A stretch of DNA of 64,000 bases from Streptomyces sulfonofaciens (GTDB lineage: Bacteria; Actinomycetota; Actinomycetes; Streptomycetales; Streptomycetaceae): positions 372,001-436,000 of the forward strand of contig NZ_BNCD01000001.1 of the NCBI RefSeq assembly GCF_014656295.1, in the 5' to 3' direction. Numbering within the stretch: position 1 is the first letter of the stretch; every line of letters starts with the position of its first letter. The notes under the pieces were generated by a model that was not told the DNA's origin, did not search any database, and saw only the letters and a program-made list of their open reading frames with translations. Position numbers and translations under genes: made by a program. Below, one piece after another: positions 34,439 through 42,969 of the stretch.

Positions 34439-35761
34439 ATGGCGGATTCTGCCCACCCCTCCGACTCCCCGGCCCCTCCCGCCCCCCGGGCGGCAACCGG
34501 GACCACCGGACCGGCGATCACCCGACGCCGTCTGCTCGGTACCGCAGGTGCCACCGGCCTGGCCCTGGGCGCGGTGGGAGGCGCCATCGGCCATGCCACG
34601 GCCGGCGGCGACCCTTCGTCCGGGGCACGGTCAGCGGGCGGATCCGCCGTACCGCTGACCACGCTCGGCGCCGACACGGCGATGTTTCACGGGAAACATC
34701 AGCCCGGGATCACCACCGCGATGCAGTCCCGGGGCCATCTGGTCGCGTTCGACCTGCGTGCCGGCACCGGCCGCAAGGAGGCCGCGGCCCTGCTGCGCCG
34801 CTGGTCGGCCACGGCGGAGCGGCTGATGGCGGGCGAGCCCGTGACCGCCGGTGGGCATGACACCGGGATCGCCCTGGACGCCGGGCCGTCCTCGCTGACG
34901 GTGACCTTCGGCTTCGGCCACAGCTTCTTCGCCCGGACCGGCCTGGAGAAACAGCGCCCGACAGCGCTCGACCCGCTGCCCGACTTCTCCTCCGACCGCC
35001 TCGATGCGGCGCGCAGCAATGGCGACCTCTGGGTACAGATAGGCGCCGACGACGCGCTGGTCGCCTTCCACGCCCTGCGCGCCCTCCAGAAGGACGCGGC
35101 GGGCACGGCCGGAGTGCGCTGGCAGATGAACGGCTTCAACCGCTCGCCCGGCGCCACCGCCCGCCCGATGACCACCCGCAACCTGATGGGCCAGATCGAC
35201 GGCACCGACAACCCGGAGCCCTCCGACCACGACTTCGACCAGCGGATCTTCGTACCCGCGCAGGGCAGCCCCGACTGGATGTCGCACGGCTCCTACGCCG
35301 TCGTACGCCGTATCCGGATGCTCCTCGACGACTGGGAGAAACTCAGCGTGGGGGACCAGGAGAAGGTGATAGGGCGGCGCAAGTCCTCGGGGGCGCCGCT
35401 GACCGGCGGCGGCGAGCGCAGCGAGATGAAGCTCGACCGGGTGGACGGCGACGGCAGGCCGGTGATCCCGCTGAACGCCCACGCACGGATCACGCGTCCC
35501 GACCAGAACGGCGGGGCCGCGATGCTGCGCCGCCCGTTCTCCTTCCACGACGGCTTCGACGCGGACGGCACCCCGGACGCGGGCCTGCTCTTCATCTGCT
35601 GGCAGGCCGATCCGCTGCGCGGTTTCGTCCCCGTCCAGCGCAAGCTGGACCGCGGCGACGCCCTCTCCGTATTCATCCGCCACGAGGCCAGCGGCCTCTT
35701 CGCGGTGCCGGGCGGAGCGGCGGACGGCGAGTACGTGGGGCAGCGGCTGCTGGAGGCGTGA
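34439..35761 (+). CDS. dtpA: DtpA, Tat-exported dye-decolorising (DyP) heme peroxidase
   Basis: 440 residues. Twin-arginine signal ITRRRLLGTAGATGLALG, so it is exported folded with heme. The DyP signature GxxDG occurs as GQIDGTDNP (Asp254), the proximal heme His and distal Arg region as PLNAHARITRP ... AMLRRPFSFHDG. ATG 34439 follows the cdtB stop by 6 nt, so it is the last gene of the sco-ecuC-cdtB-dtpA unit. In S. lividans DtpA is required for maturation of the radical copper oxidase GlxA and for aerial development under copper control; glxA is not in this window. The coding sequence contains a near-perfect parS palindrome at 34684-34697. Confidence 0.95.
   Translation: MADSAHPSDSPAPPAPRAATGTTGPAITRRRLLGTAGATGLALGAVGGAIGHATAGGDPSSGARSAGGSAVPLTTLGADTAMFHGKHQPGITTAMQSRGHLVAFDLRAGTGRKEAAALLRRWSATAERLMAGEPVTAGGHDTGIALDAGPSSLTVTFGFGHSFFARTGLEKQRPTALDPLPDFSSDRLDAARSNGDLWVQIGADDALVAFHALRALQKDAAGTAGVRWQMNGFNRSPGATARPMTTRNLMGQIDGTDNPEPSDHDFDQRIFVPAQGSPDWMSHGSYAVVRRIRMLLDDWEKLSVGDQEKVIGRRKSSGAPLTGGGERSEMKLDRVDGDGRPVIPLNAHARITRPDQNGGAAMLRRPFSFHDGFDADGTPDAGLLFICWQADPLRGFVPVQRKLDRGDALSVFIRHEASGLFAVPGGAADGEYVGQRLLEA
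34684..34697. other. near-parS site GTTTCACGGGAAAC
   Basis: One base differs from the ParB site GTTTCACGTGAAAC. The flanks extend the palindrome (ATGTTTC...GAAACAT). It lies inside dtpA and codes for MFHGKH. Confidence 0.55.
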
Positions 35762-35863
35762 GCGCGGGGGCCGGTCACCGGGGCGCGGCCGCGGGCAGGT
35801 CGTCGGGCCCGATGCCGGTGGCCGTCCGTTGCGGGCATGTCCGAGGTCACTTCCGGCGCGGAC

Positions 35864-35869
35864 TAGGGT
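35864..35869 (+). promoter_or_regulatory. candidate -10 (TAGGGT) of a leaderless pheA promoter
   Basis: TAGGGT is separated by 6 nt from the pheA ATG at 35876, so transcription would start at or beside the A of ATG, and there is no SD. No convincing -35 is seen. Confidence 0.45.
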
Positions 35870-35875
35870 GACCGT

Positions 35876-36811
35876 ATGTCGGCAACACGCTTCACGTATC
35901 TGGGCCCCGAGGGAACCTTCACCGAGGCCGCTCTCCGTACGCTCCCGGAATCGGCCACCCGGGAGCTGGTCCCCATGGTGTCCGTGCCGGCCACGCTGGA
36001 CGCGGTGCGCAGCGGTGAGGCCTCGGGGGCCCTGGTGCCGATCGAGAACTCGGTGGAGGGCGGGGTCACCGCCACGGTCGACGAGCTGGCCAAGGGCTCC
36101 CCGCTGATGATCTACCGCGAGGTGGTCCTGCCGATCGCGTTCGCGCTGCTGGCGCGGCCCGGTACCACGCTGACGGATGTGAAGACGGTCACCGGGCACC
36201 CGGTGGCCCAGCCCCAGGTCCGCAACTGGCTGGCGGCACATCTGCCGGACGCCGTGTGGGAGTCGGCGGCGTCCAACGCGGACGGTGCCCGGCTGGTGCA
36301 GGAGGGCCGCTACGACGCGGCCTTCGCGGGCGAGTTCGCCGCGGCGACCTACGGCCTCACCCCCCTGGTCACCGACATCCACGACGCGGCGAACGCCGAG
36401 ACCCGCTTCGTCCTGGTCGGCCGCCCCGCCCGGCCCTCGGCGCCGACCGGTGCCGACAAGACCTCGGTGGTCATCTGGCTCGGCGACGACCGCCCGGGCG
36501 GCCTGCTGGAGCTGCTCCAGGAGTTCAAGGTGCGCGGCGTCAACCTGATGCGGATCGAGTCCCGGCCCACCGGTCGCGGCATCGGCGACTACTGCTTCTC
36601 GGTGGACGCCGAGGGCCACATCACGGACCGCAGGATGGGTGAGGCCCTGATGGGGCTCAAGCGCATCTCCCCGCAGGTCCGCTTCCTCGGCTCCTACCCG
36701 CGCGCCTCGGTGGCGCCCTCGGACGTCGGCGCACCCGTGCCCGGCACCTCCGACGACGACTTCGTGGCCGCCTCCGACTGGCTGACGCGGTGCCAGGACG
36801 GCCGCTTCTGA
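35876..36811 (+). CDS. pheA: prephenate dehydratase
   Basis: 311 residues, monofunctional. It converts prephenate to phenylpyruvate in phenylalanine synthesis. The catalytic domain (1-185) begins TRFTYLGPEGTFTEAAL, holds VPIENSVEGGV and the catalytic Thr in the TRF motif (NAETRFVLV). An ACT regulatory domain follows (about 198-280, TSVVIWLGDDRPGGLLELL, ESRPTGRGIGDYCF), which implies feedback control by phenylalanine. The ~30 residues after it are non-conserved. No SD precedes ATG 35876, but a -10-like TAGGGT lies 6 nt before it. The next gene is serS after a 719-bp region with DnaA boxes. Confidence 0.96.
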   Translation: MSATRFTYLGPEGTFTEAALRTLPESATRELVPMVSVPATLDAVRSGEASGALVPIENSVEGGVTATVDELAKGSPLMIYREVVLPIAFALLARPGTTLTDVKTVTGHPVAQPQVRNWLAAHLPDAVWESAASNADGARLVQEGRYDAAFAGEFAAATYGLTPLVTDIHDAANAETRFVLVGRPARPSAPTGADKTSVVIWLGDDRPGGLLELLQEFKVRGVNLMRIESRPTGRGIGDYCFSVDAEGHITDRRMGEALMGLKRISPQVRFLGSYPRASVAPSDVGAPVPGTSDDDFVAASDWLTRCQDGRF

Positions 36812-37530
36812 GACGGTCACGGCCGCCGGTCCTCCGCAGGGGCAGGGGCCGGTACTCCGCGGGCACCGAGGCCGGTCGTCCGCGGGGCACAGCGGCGTGT
36901 CCGCAGTGCCCACAGGGGCCCCGCACCGGTGGGCACGGGTTGTCCACAGAGGTTATCCACAGGGTGTCCGACGACCTGGGGACAAGTCGACAAGGAAGCG
37001 CAACACAGTCGACAAATCACCCCAGAGGCACCCTCCACCCCTAGATCGCCCCACAATCCACCGCATCGCCACTCGTCCACTCATTTCTCTTGATCAACTC
37101 TTTGGAGCGAACCGATTCCACTCGAAAGTGGGGCTGAGCAGGGTTTGCTGCCTGAATCATCCCATTCTCCTCCAGTTTCGGAATGATCACTTTCCGTGCC
37201 GCCAAGGTAACCTTCCGACGTCCACAGATCTTCCACACAGGCTGTGGATAACTTTCCCCGACATGTGGACACCTGTGGACAACCAATGCCCCGACCGGCC
37301 GCCAAGTCCCGCTCGCGGCACCGGAGTACGGTCAAGGCGCCACCTTCGCACTCCCTCGTTCCAGGGAGTGCGGAACGCCTGATTGACACCCCGGAACAGA
37401 CAATTCCGATCCGCGGCCACGGCACCGCACGCAGCGGCATTCCCGATTTCCCTTTCCGGCAATTCGGTCATCACCGTCCGGGTGGAATATGGGCTCGTGA
37501 CCCGGAAGCGGGCACCGGTAGCCTTGAGGG
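36812..37530. other. 719-bp pheA-serS intergenic region
   Basis: 36820-36900 has three GGCCGGT-x-TCCGCGGG-like units. 36940-37282 carries the DnaA-box cluster. The stretch 37060-37260 is unusually A+T-rich. TAGCCT at 37519-37524, 6 nt before the serS GTG, is a -10 candidate. I see no gene; small frames across it lack codon bias. Confidence 0.6.
36940..37282. other. cluster of DnaA boxes
   Basis: Four perfect boxes: TTGTCCACA at 36940-36948 (+), TTATCCACA at 36953-36961 (+), TGTGGATAA at 37243-37251 (-) and TGTGGACAA at 37274-37282 (-). One-mismatch boxes: TGGGGACAA 36977-36985 and TGTGGACAC 37264-37272; weaker ACGTCCACA 37218-37226 and TCTTCCACA 37229-37237. The two outer groups face each other across an A+T-rich spacer. 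This matches the streptomycete DnaA box and is a candidate DnaA-titration or replication-control site near oriC. Confidence 0.85.
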
Positions 37531-38802
37531 GTGATTGACCTTCGCCTGCTCCGTGAGGACCCCGACCGCATCCGCGCCTCCCAGCGCGCCCGTGGAGAGG
37601 ACGTCGCCCTGGTCGACGCCCTGCTCTCCGCCGACGAGTGGCGCAGGTCGTCCGGCGTCCGCTTCGACGAGCTGCGCTCGGAGCAGAAGGCGCTGGGCAA
37701 GCTCATCCCGAGGGCCTCCGGCGACGAGAAGCAGGAGCTGCTGGCCAAGGCGGGCGAGCTGGCCGCCGCGGTCAAGGCGGCCGACGCCGAGCGGGACGAG
37801 GCCGACGAGGAGACCAGGAAGCTCCTCCTGCGGCTGGGCAACCTCGTGCACGAGGACGTCCCTGTCGGCGGCGAGGAGGACTTCGCGCTGCTGGAGACGC
37901 ACGGCACCATCCGGGACTTCGCGGCCGAGGGCTTCGAGCCCAAGGACCACCTGGAGCTGGGCGAGGCCCTGGGCGCCATCGACGTGGAGCGCGCCGCCAA
38001 GGTCTCCGGATCGCGGTTCTACTACCTCACCGGTGTCGGCGCCCTCCTGGAGCTCGCCCTCGTCAACGCGGCGGTCGCCCAGGCCACCGAGGCGGGCTTC
38101 ATCCCCATGCTGACGCCGTCGCTGGTCCGCCCGCGCGCCATGGAGGGCACCGGCTTCCTCGGCCAGGCCGCGGAGAACGTCTACCACCTGGAAGGCGACG
38201 ACTACTACCTCGTCGGCACCTCCGAGGTCCCGCTCGCCGCCTACCACATGGACGAGATCGTCGAGGCCGACCGCCTCCCGCTGCGCTACGCCGGCTTCTC
38301 GCCCTGCTACCGCCGCGAGGCCGGCACCTACGGCAAGGACACCCGGGGCATCTTCCGGGTGCACCAGTTCGACAAGGTCGAGATGTTCTCGTACGTCACC
38401 CCCGAGGACGCCGAGGCGGAGCACCAGCGCCTGCTCGACTGGGAGAAGCAGTGGCTGACCGGGCTCGGGCTGCCGTTCCGGGTGATCGACGTGGCCACCG
38501 GCGACCTGGGCGCCTCGGCCTCGCGGAAGTTCGACTGCGAGGCGTGGATCCCCACCCAGGGCAAGTACCGCGAGCTGACCTCCGCCTCCAACTGCAACGA
38601 GTTCCAGGCCCGCCGCCTGTCCATCCGGATGCGCGAGGGCAAGCGGGTACGCCCGCTCGCCACGCTGAACGGCACGCTCTGCGCCGTCCCGCGCACCATC
38701 GTCGCCCTGCTGGAGAACCACCAGCAGCCCGACGGCTCCGTGCGCGTCCCCGAGGTGCTCCGCCCCTACCTCGGCGGCCGGGAGCTCCTGGAACCCAAGT
38801 GA
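37531..38802 (+). CDS. serS: seryl-tRNA synthetase
   Basis: 423 residues. It charges tRNA-Ser (two of whose genes are in this window). The N-terminal part (1-110) is the antiparallel coiled-coil arm that grips the long variable arm of tRNA-Ser. The class II catalytic motifs follow: motif 1 near [14 protein letters not shown], motif 2 as [19 protein letters not shown]...[12 protein letters not shown], motif 3 as [25 protein letters not shown] and [13 protein letters not shown] are typical. GTG 37531 follows GAGGG directly and a -10-like TAGCCT 6 nt upstream, so leaderless or very short-leader translation is likely. The stop overlaps the next start by 4 nt. Confidence 0.97.
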   Translation: MIDLRLLREDPDRIRASQRARGEDVALVDALLSADEWRRSSGVRFDELRSEQKALGKLIPRASGDEKQELLAKAGELAAAVKAADAERDEADEETRKLLLRLGNLVHEDVPVGGEEDFALLETHGTIRDFAAEGFEPKDHLELGEALGAIDVERAAKVSGSRFYYLTGVGALLELALVNAAVAQATEAGFIPMLTPSLVRPRAMEGTGFLGQAAENVYHLEGDDYYLVGTSEVPLAAYHMDEIVEADRLPLRYAGFSPCYRREAGTYGKDTRGIFRVHQFDKVEMFSYVTPEDAEAEHQRLLDWEKQWLTGLGLPFRVIDVATGDLGASASRKFDCEAWIPTQGKYRELTSASNCNEFQARRLSIRMREGKRVRPLATLNGTLCAVPRTIVALLENHQQPDGSVRVPEVLRPYLGGRELLEPK

Positions 38803-39776
38803 GCACCGCTTCCGACGAGCCCGGGCGCCCGCCGGCACCGCGCCCCCCGCACCGCCGTACCGGCCCGCCCTCGCCCGGCGGATCGGCTGCGGCCGCGAGC
38901 CCGCCCCTCCAGCCGCCCCGGCCGCGCGAGTCGCCCGGCCCTGCGGCGTTCCCCTACCGGCTCCTCGCCACCGACCTCGACGGGACGCTGCTGCGCTCCG
39001 ACGGGACGGTCTCCGACCGGACCCGTGCGGCGCTCGCCGCCGCCACCTCCGCGGGCGCGGCGCACATCGTCGTCACCGGGCGTGCGGTCCCCTGGACCCG
39101 GTACATCCTGGACGACCTCGGCTACCGGGGCCTCGCGGTGTGCGGCCAGGGCTCGCAGGTGTACGACGCGGGCGCGCACCGCCTGGTCACCTCGGTGACC
39201 CTGGACCGCAGGCTGGCCGCCCACGCGCTGGAGCGCATCGAGGCCGGGACGGGTCCGCTGGCGCTGGCCGCGAGCCGCGACGGCGTCGAGGCGGACGTCC
39301 TGGTGGGACCCGGCTACCGGGTGCACGAGGGGCCGCTGCCCGTCACCCCGTTCACCGACCGCAGCGAGCTGTGGTCCGCGCCGCTGAACAAGCTCTACCT
39401 CCAGCACCCCCGGCTCTCCGACGACGAGCTGGCGCGTGCGGCGCGCGCGGCCGCCGGCGACCTGGTGTCGGTGACGATGGCGGGCGAGGGCATCGTGGAG
39501 CTGCTGCCGCTCGGCCTCAGCAAGGCCACCGGGCTGTCCCTGGCCGCCCGCCGCCTCGGCGTACGCCGTGCGGACACCCTCGCCTTCGGGGACATGCCCA
39601 ACGACGTTCCCATGTTCGCCTGGGCCGCGCACGGTGTGGCGATGGCGAACGCCCACCCGGACCTGCTGGCCGTCGCCGACCAGGTCACGGCCGGAAACGA
39701 CGAGGACGGTGTCGCACTCGTCCTGGAGGACCTGCTCAGCGCTTCCTGCGCCACCACCGACGCCGCGCCCGGCTGA
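38799..39776 (+). CDS. HAD-superfamily (Cof-type) hydrolase
   Basis: 325 residues, GTG 38799 overlapping the serS stop (GTGA), so coupled. After a ~50-residue Pro-rich lead, HAD motif I reads [14 protein letters not shown], motif II lies in [11 protein letters not shown], motif III Lys is in GLSKATGLS, and motif IV is [11 protein letters not shown]. The C2-type cap (about 130-240) is typical of Cof sugar-phosphate/FMN-type phosphatases. Substrate is unknown. The 3' end overlaps the convergent small gene at 39736-39975 by 41 bp. A related HAD gene lies at 46447. Confidence 0.9.
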   Translation: MSTASDEPGRPPAPRPPHRRTGPPSPGGSAAAASPPLQPPRPRESPGPAAFPYRLLATDLDGTLLRSDGTVSDRTRAALAAATSAGAAHIVVTGRAVPWTRYILDDLGYRGLAVCGQGSQVYDAGAHRLVTSVTLDRRLAAHALERIEAGTGPLALAASRDGVEADVLVGPGYRVHEGPLPVTPFTDRSELWSAPLNKLYLQHPRLSDDELARAARAAAGDLVSVTMAGEGIVELLPLGLSKATGLSLAARRLGVRRADTLAFGDMPNDVPMFAWAAHGVAMANAHPDLLAVADQVTAGNDEDGVALVLEDLLSASCATTDAAPG

Positions 39777-39975
39777 AGAACCAGCCCGCAGGCGGCTCGT
39801 CGGACCGCCACGGCTGGGGCTCAGGGGCGCCGTCGCGCCAGCGTGCGGCGAGCATCCGCGCTCGCGCGGACGGCTCCCGCTGCCGGGCACAGCGTATGAA
39901 GTCCTCGTCGAGGGAGACCTCGTCCCAACCTTCGCCGGGGGGCGTCTCCCCCTCCGGCACGGGCTCGCTGCCCAT
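39736..39975 (-). CDS. small conserved hypothetical protein (79 aa)
   Basis: Sequence MGSEPVPEGETPPGEGW, then DEVSLDEDFIRCARQREPSARARMLAARW, ending in a basic tail [17 protein letters not shown] recall proteins with the same layout (acidic start, EPSARARMLAARWR, PAGWFFS) beside serS in other streptomycetes, so I treat it as real although no function is known. SD GAGGAG is 5 nt from ATG 39975. It overlaps the convergent HAD gene by 41 bp. Confidence 0.7.
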   Translation of the reverse strand: MGSEPVPEGETPPGEGWDEVSLDEDFIRCARQREPSARARMLAARWRDGAPEPQPWRSDEPPAGWFFSRARRRWWRRKR

Positions 39976-40153
39976 CTCGGCTCCTCACTCAACGGGCGCG
40001 CACGGCGCTCGGCCGGAATCCTCGGTGCCCGGCCCGCGCGGAGCGCGCTCACCCTCCCACCAGTGTCCGGAAGGGAGGGTGAAGACGGCGTCAAGATGTG
40101 TACGCCCTGGGCGAAGCCCTCTGGCGGGCCGCTGCCGGACTGCGCTAGGCCCT

Positions 40154-40172
40154 GGCGGGCGCCGCGCCCGCC
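40154..40172 (-). terminator. hairpin terminator of the ABC operon
   Basis: GGCGGGCG-CCG-CGCCCGCC, 8-bp stem, about 70 bp beyond the stop of the last permease gene on the minus strand. Confidence 0.55.
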
Positions 40173-40243
40173 GGCCCCCGCCGGCACCGGCGCCTTCTGC
40201 CGGCCCGCGCCGGAGCCTGCTGCTCGCCTGCTCGTCTGCTCCT

Positions 40244-40963
40244 CTACTCGTCGCCCGCCAGCTTCAGCGCGCGCAGCTTCCGGCCCGCGTACCAGGTGGC
40301 GGCGATGGTCACCCCGGCCAGCAGGACCGTGGCCGTGGGCAGGCCGACGTCCGAGGTGATCAGGTCGTTGCCGGCCGCCTTGTGGGCGACGGCGAGCGAC
40401 CACTGCTGCACGCTCAGCGTCTTCGCTCCCGACACGAACGAGCCGAAGAGCGCCTCCCAGACCAGGGCGTAGACGAGGCCGAAGACCACGGCGTGCCGGG
40501 TGACCGTGCCGAGCAGCAGGAACAGTGCGGCGTAGGCGATCGAGGAGACCAGGGCGGCGATGGTGTAGGCCACGGCGACCTGCTGGCCGTTGCCGTTCAG
40601 GATGAGGCCGGCGAGCAGGGTCGGGACGGCCGAGAAGGCCATCGTCACGGCGATCGCCACGATCAGCTTGGTGAGGATGATCGTGGGCCGCTTGACCGGC
40701 TTGGCCAGCAGGTACACCACCGAGCCGTCGTCGATCTCGGGCCCGATCGCGCCGGTGCCCGCGATCACGCCGATGATCGGCACCATGGTGGCGAGTGCGA
40801 AGCCGCCGAGCACGTCGGAGGCGGTCTGGTCGTCCGCGCCGCTGAAGCCGCGCACCGCTGCGGCGATCACGAGCAGCAGGGCCGGCAGCACGAAGAGGAT
40901 CAGGGCCCGGCGGCGGCCGAGCAGGGCCCGGTAGGTGAGCCGGGCGACGGTGGGGTTGTACAT
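40244..40963 (-). CDS. ABC-2-type transporter permease (last gene of operon)
   Basis: 239 residues with six hydrophobic segments (for example ALILFVLPALLLVIAAAV, ALATMVPIIGVIAGTGAIG, LIVAIAVTMAFSAVPTLLAG, TATVLLAGVTIAATWYAG). GPEIDDGSVVYLLAKPVKR is typical of ABC-2 exporter permeases. ATG 40963 is chosen for its SD (TAGGAGG, 6 nt); the frame extends to 40996. The ATPase gene ends 22 bp upstream, so the two are partners. Substrate cannot be inferred. Confidence 0.87.
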   Translation of the reverse strand: MYNPTVARLTYRALLGRRRALILFVLPALLLVIAAAVRGFSGADDQTASDVLGGFALATMVPIIGVIAGTGAIGPEIDDGSVVYLLAKPVKRPTIILTKLIVAIAVTMAFSAVPTLLAGLILNGNGQQVAVAYTIAALVSSIAYAALFLLLGTVTRHAVVFGLVYALVWEALFGSFVSGAKTLSVQQWSLAVAHKAAGNDLITSDVGLPTATVLLAGVTIAATWYAGRKLRALKLAGDE

Positions 40964-40985
40964 CCTGGGCCTCCTACGGCCGCGA

Positions 40986-41897
40986 CTAGGCCGCAACTAG
41001 ATACGAGAAGACGGACTCGAGGGACTCGTCGGACGGCGAGACGGTGAGCAGCCGGACGCCGTGCTCGCGTGCGACCCTCGGCAGCAGCGCCGTGAACCGC
41101 CCGAAGTCGACCGCCTGGATGTGCAGCGCGCCCTCCTGGACGTCCACCTCGATGCCGGCCGTCGACGGGTCCGCGATGAGTGCCGCGGCCAGGGCGCGGT
41201 CGTCGCTGGAACGCACCAGGTAGCGGTGCGGGCGGTCGGTCATCAGACGGCGGATCCTGCGGAAGTCGCCGGACGCGGCGTGCCGACCTGCGACGATCAC
41301 CTCGATGTGGGACGCCAGTTGCTCGACCTCCTCCAGGATGTGCGAGGAGAACAGCACCGTACGGCCCTCCTCCCCCATCCGCCGCAGCAGCTCCATGAGC
41401 TGCATGCGCTGGCGCGGGTCCATGCCGTTGAAGGGCTCGTCGAGCAGCAGCACGGACGGCTCGTGCACCAGGGCGGAGGCCATCTTCACGCGCTGCCGCA
41501 TGCCCTTGCTGTAGGTGGAGATCTTCCGGTCCTGGGCGTACTCCATCTCGACCGTGGCGAGCGCGCGCCGGGCCTCGGAACTGCCCAGGCCGTGCAGTTC
41601 TGCGTTGGCCTCGACGAACTCGCGACCCGTGAGGAAGTCGTACATCGCCTCGCGCTCGGGCACGATGCCGATGTGCCGGTAGATCCCCTCGTTGCGCCAG
41701 ATCGTTCCGCCGTCCAGGGTGACGGTGCCGGTGGAGGGCGCGAGGAAGCCGGCCATCATGTTGATGAGGGTGGACTTGCCCGCACCGTTCGGACCGAGCA
41801 GTCCGGTGACGCCGGGGCCGATGGTCATGGTGACGTCGTTGACGGCGACGACGTTGCCGAACCAGCGGGAGGTGTGGTCGATCTGAAGAGTGGTCAT
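40986..41897 (-). CDS. ABC transporter ATP-binding protein
   Basis: 303 residues. Walker A GPNGAGKST (about 34-42), Q-loop in IGIVPEREAMYDFL, signature YSKGMRQRVKMA, Walker B VLLLDEPFNGMDP, switch His in FSSHILEEVE. The C-terminal ~90 residues (RYLVRSSDDRALAAAL..., VSPSDESLESVFSYL) are the extension usual in ABC-2-type exporters of the CcmA class. Pairs with the permease at 40244-40963. It lies 100 bp after the preceding permease gene, so it is probably in the same operon. SD for ATG 41897 is not strong. Confidence 0.9.
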   Translation of the reverse strand: MTTLQIDHTSRWFGNVVAVNDVTMTIGPGVTGLLGPNGAGKSTLINMMAGFLAPSTGTVTLDGGTIWRNEGIYRHIGIVPEREAMYDFLTGREFVEANAELHGLGSSEARRALATVEMEYAQDRKISTYSKGMRQRVKMASALVHEPSVLLLDEPFNGMDPRQRMQLMELLRRMGEEGRTVLFSSHILEEVEQLASHIEVIVAGRHAASGDFRRIRRLMTDRPHRYLVRSSDDRALAAALIADPSTAGIEVDVQEGALHIQAVDFGRFTALLPRVAREHGVRLLTVSPSDESLESVFSYLVAA

Positions 41898-41997
41898 GGG
41901 CGGGGCCCGATCCTTGGAAGGGTGGTGGCGGGCGACGGGCCGGCGGGGGCTGGGCGGGGCCCCGTGCGCGGCGCGCCTGCGGTCGGCAGCGGGGAGG

Positions 41998-42969
41998 TCA
42001 CAGCCCGACCTTTCGGTAGCGGCGGATCAGCAGGCCGTAGCTGCCCGCGATGAGGCCGAGGACGACCAGCAGGTAGACGGTGCCGAGTCCGGCGGACAGG
42101 TCCGGCGCGCCGGGGAAGGCCGAGGTGGCGCCGAGGAAGGCGCTCTGCACGCCGTCGATCAGGGTGATCGGCGAGAACAGGCCGAGCCAGCCGACGGCCG
42201 CGTGGCTGTCCTGCGTGTAGGCGATGGCCTGCACGGTGGAGACGGCGCCGTAGGAGATGGTCATGACGGCGATGACGGCCGCGATACCGAAGCCGCGGCG
42301 CGGGGTGATGGCCGAGATGACCAGGCCGATGCCGGCGAAGAGGAGGGAGAGCAGCGCCACGGAGACCAACCCCTGGAGGAAACCCTTCGTCTGGTCCGCG
42401 AAGTCGAGCTTCGCGAGCAGCGCGCCCACATAGAGCACCAGCAGGGGCGCCGCGGTGAGGATGAGCAGGGCGGATGCCATGGCCGCGTACTTGGCGCGCA
42501 CGTAGTCGCCGTGCTCGATGGGACGGGAGAAGTACAGCGGCACCGTCTTGAACCGCAGGTCGCGGGAGACGGACTGCGGGGCCTGCGCCGCCAGGTAGAG
42601 GCCGATGACCGCCTGGAGGACGATCGCGTACCTGGTGTAGTCCAGCGGCAGGTCCTTCGCCTTGGTGGCGACGGTGACGGCCACCAGGATCAGCGCGGGC
42701 GCGATCATCGCCACGAACAGCACCATCGGCAGCACCTTGGACTTGGCCGAGCGGCCGAGGCCGTAGGCACCGCGCAGGGACTGCGAGTACAGCGAGCGGG
42801 TCGCGTACCCCCGGCCGAGGCGCGGGCCGTCGTAGCTGCGGTAGCCGATGTTGTGGATCCGGCTCTGCTCGGCGAGGGCCGCCGCCGCGGTCCCCGGCGG
42901 GGTTCCCGGGGCGGCCCCTGCCGCGGTCCCTGCCGCCCGGCCGGTCGGTCCGGTGCGCTCAGCCGCCAT
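41998..42969 (-). CDS. ABC transporter permease
   Basis: 323 residues. A cytoplasmic N-terminus (~75 residues, with NIGYRSYDGPRLGRGYATRSLY, a motif common to this ABC-2 permease class) precedes six hydrophobic segments (VLPMVLFVAMIAPALILV, ALLILTAAPLLVLYVGALL, LLSLLFAGIGLVISAI, TVYLLVVLGLIAGSYGLL among them). ATG 42969 is chosen for SD GGAGGAGG and because it overlaps the ATPase gene end by 11 bp; the frame extends to 43083. Works with the ATPase at 42959-44005. Confidence 0.87.
   Translation of the reverse strand: MAAERTGPTGRAAGTAAGAAPGTPPGTAAAALAEQSRIHNIGYRSYDGPRLGRGYATRSLYSQSLRGAYGLGRSAKSKVLPMVLFVAMIAPALILVAVTVATKAKDLPLDYTRYAIVLQAVIGLYLAAQAPQSVSRDLRFKTVPLYFSRPIEHGDYVRAKYAAMASALLILTAAPLLVLYVGALLAKLDFADQTKGFLQGLVSVALLSLLFAGIGLVISAITPRRGFGIAAVIAVMTISYGAVSTVQAIAYTQDSHAAVGWLGLFSPITLIDGVQSAFLGATSAFPGAPDLSAGLGTVYLLVVLGLIAGSYGLLIRRYRKVGL

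Noticed and set aside
37041..37286. 81-codon minus-strand frame in the pheA-serS gap
   Set aside because: It runs through the DnaA boxes, lacks an SD and typical codon bias, and shows no family motif.
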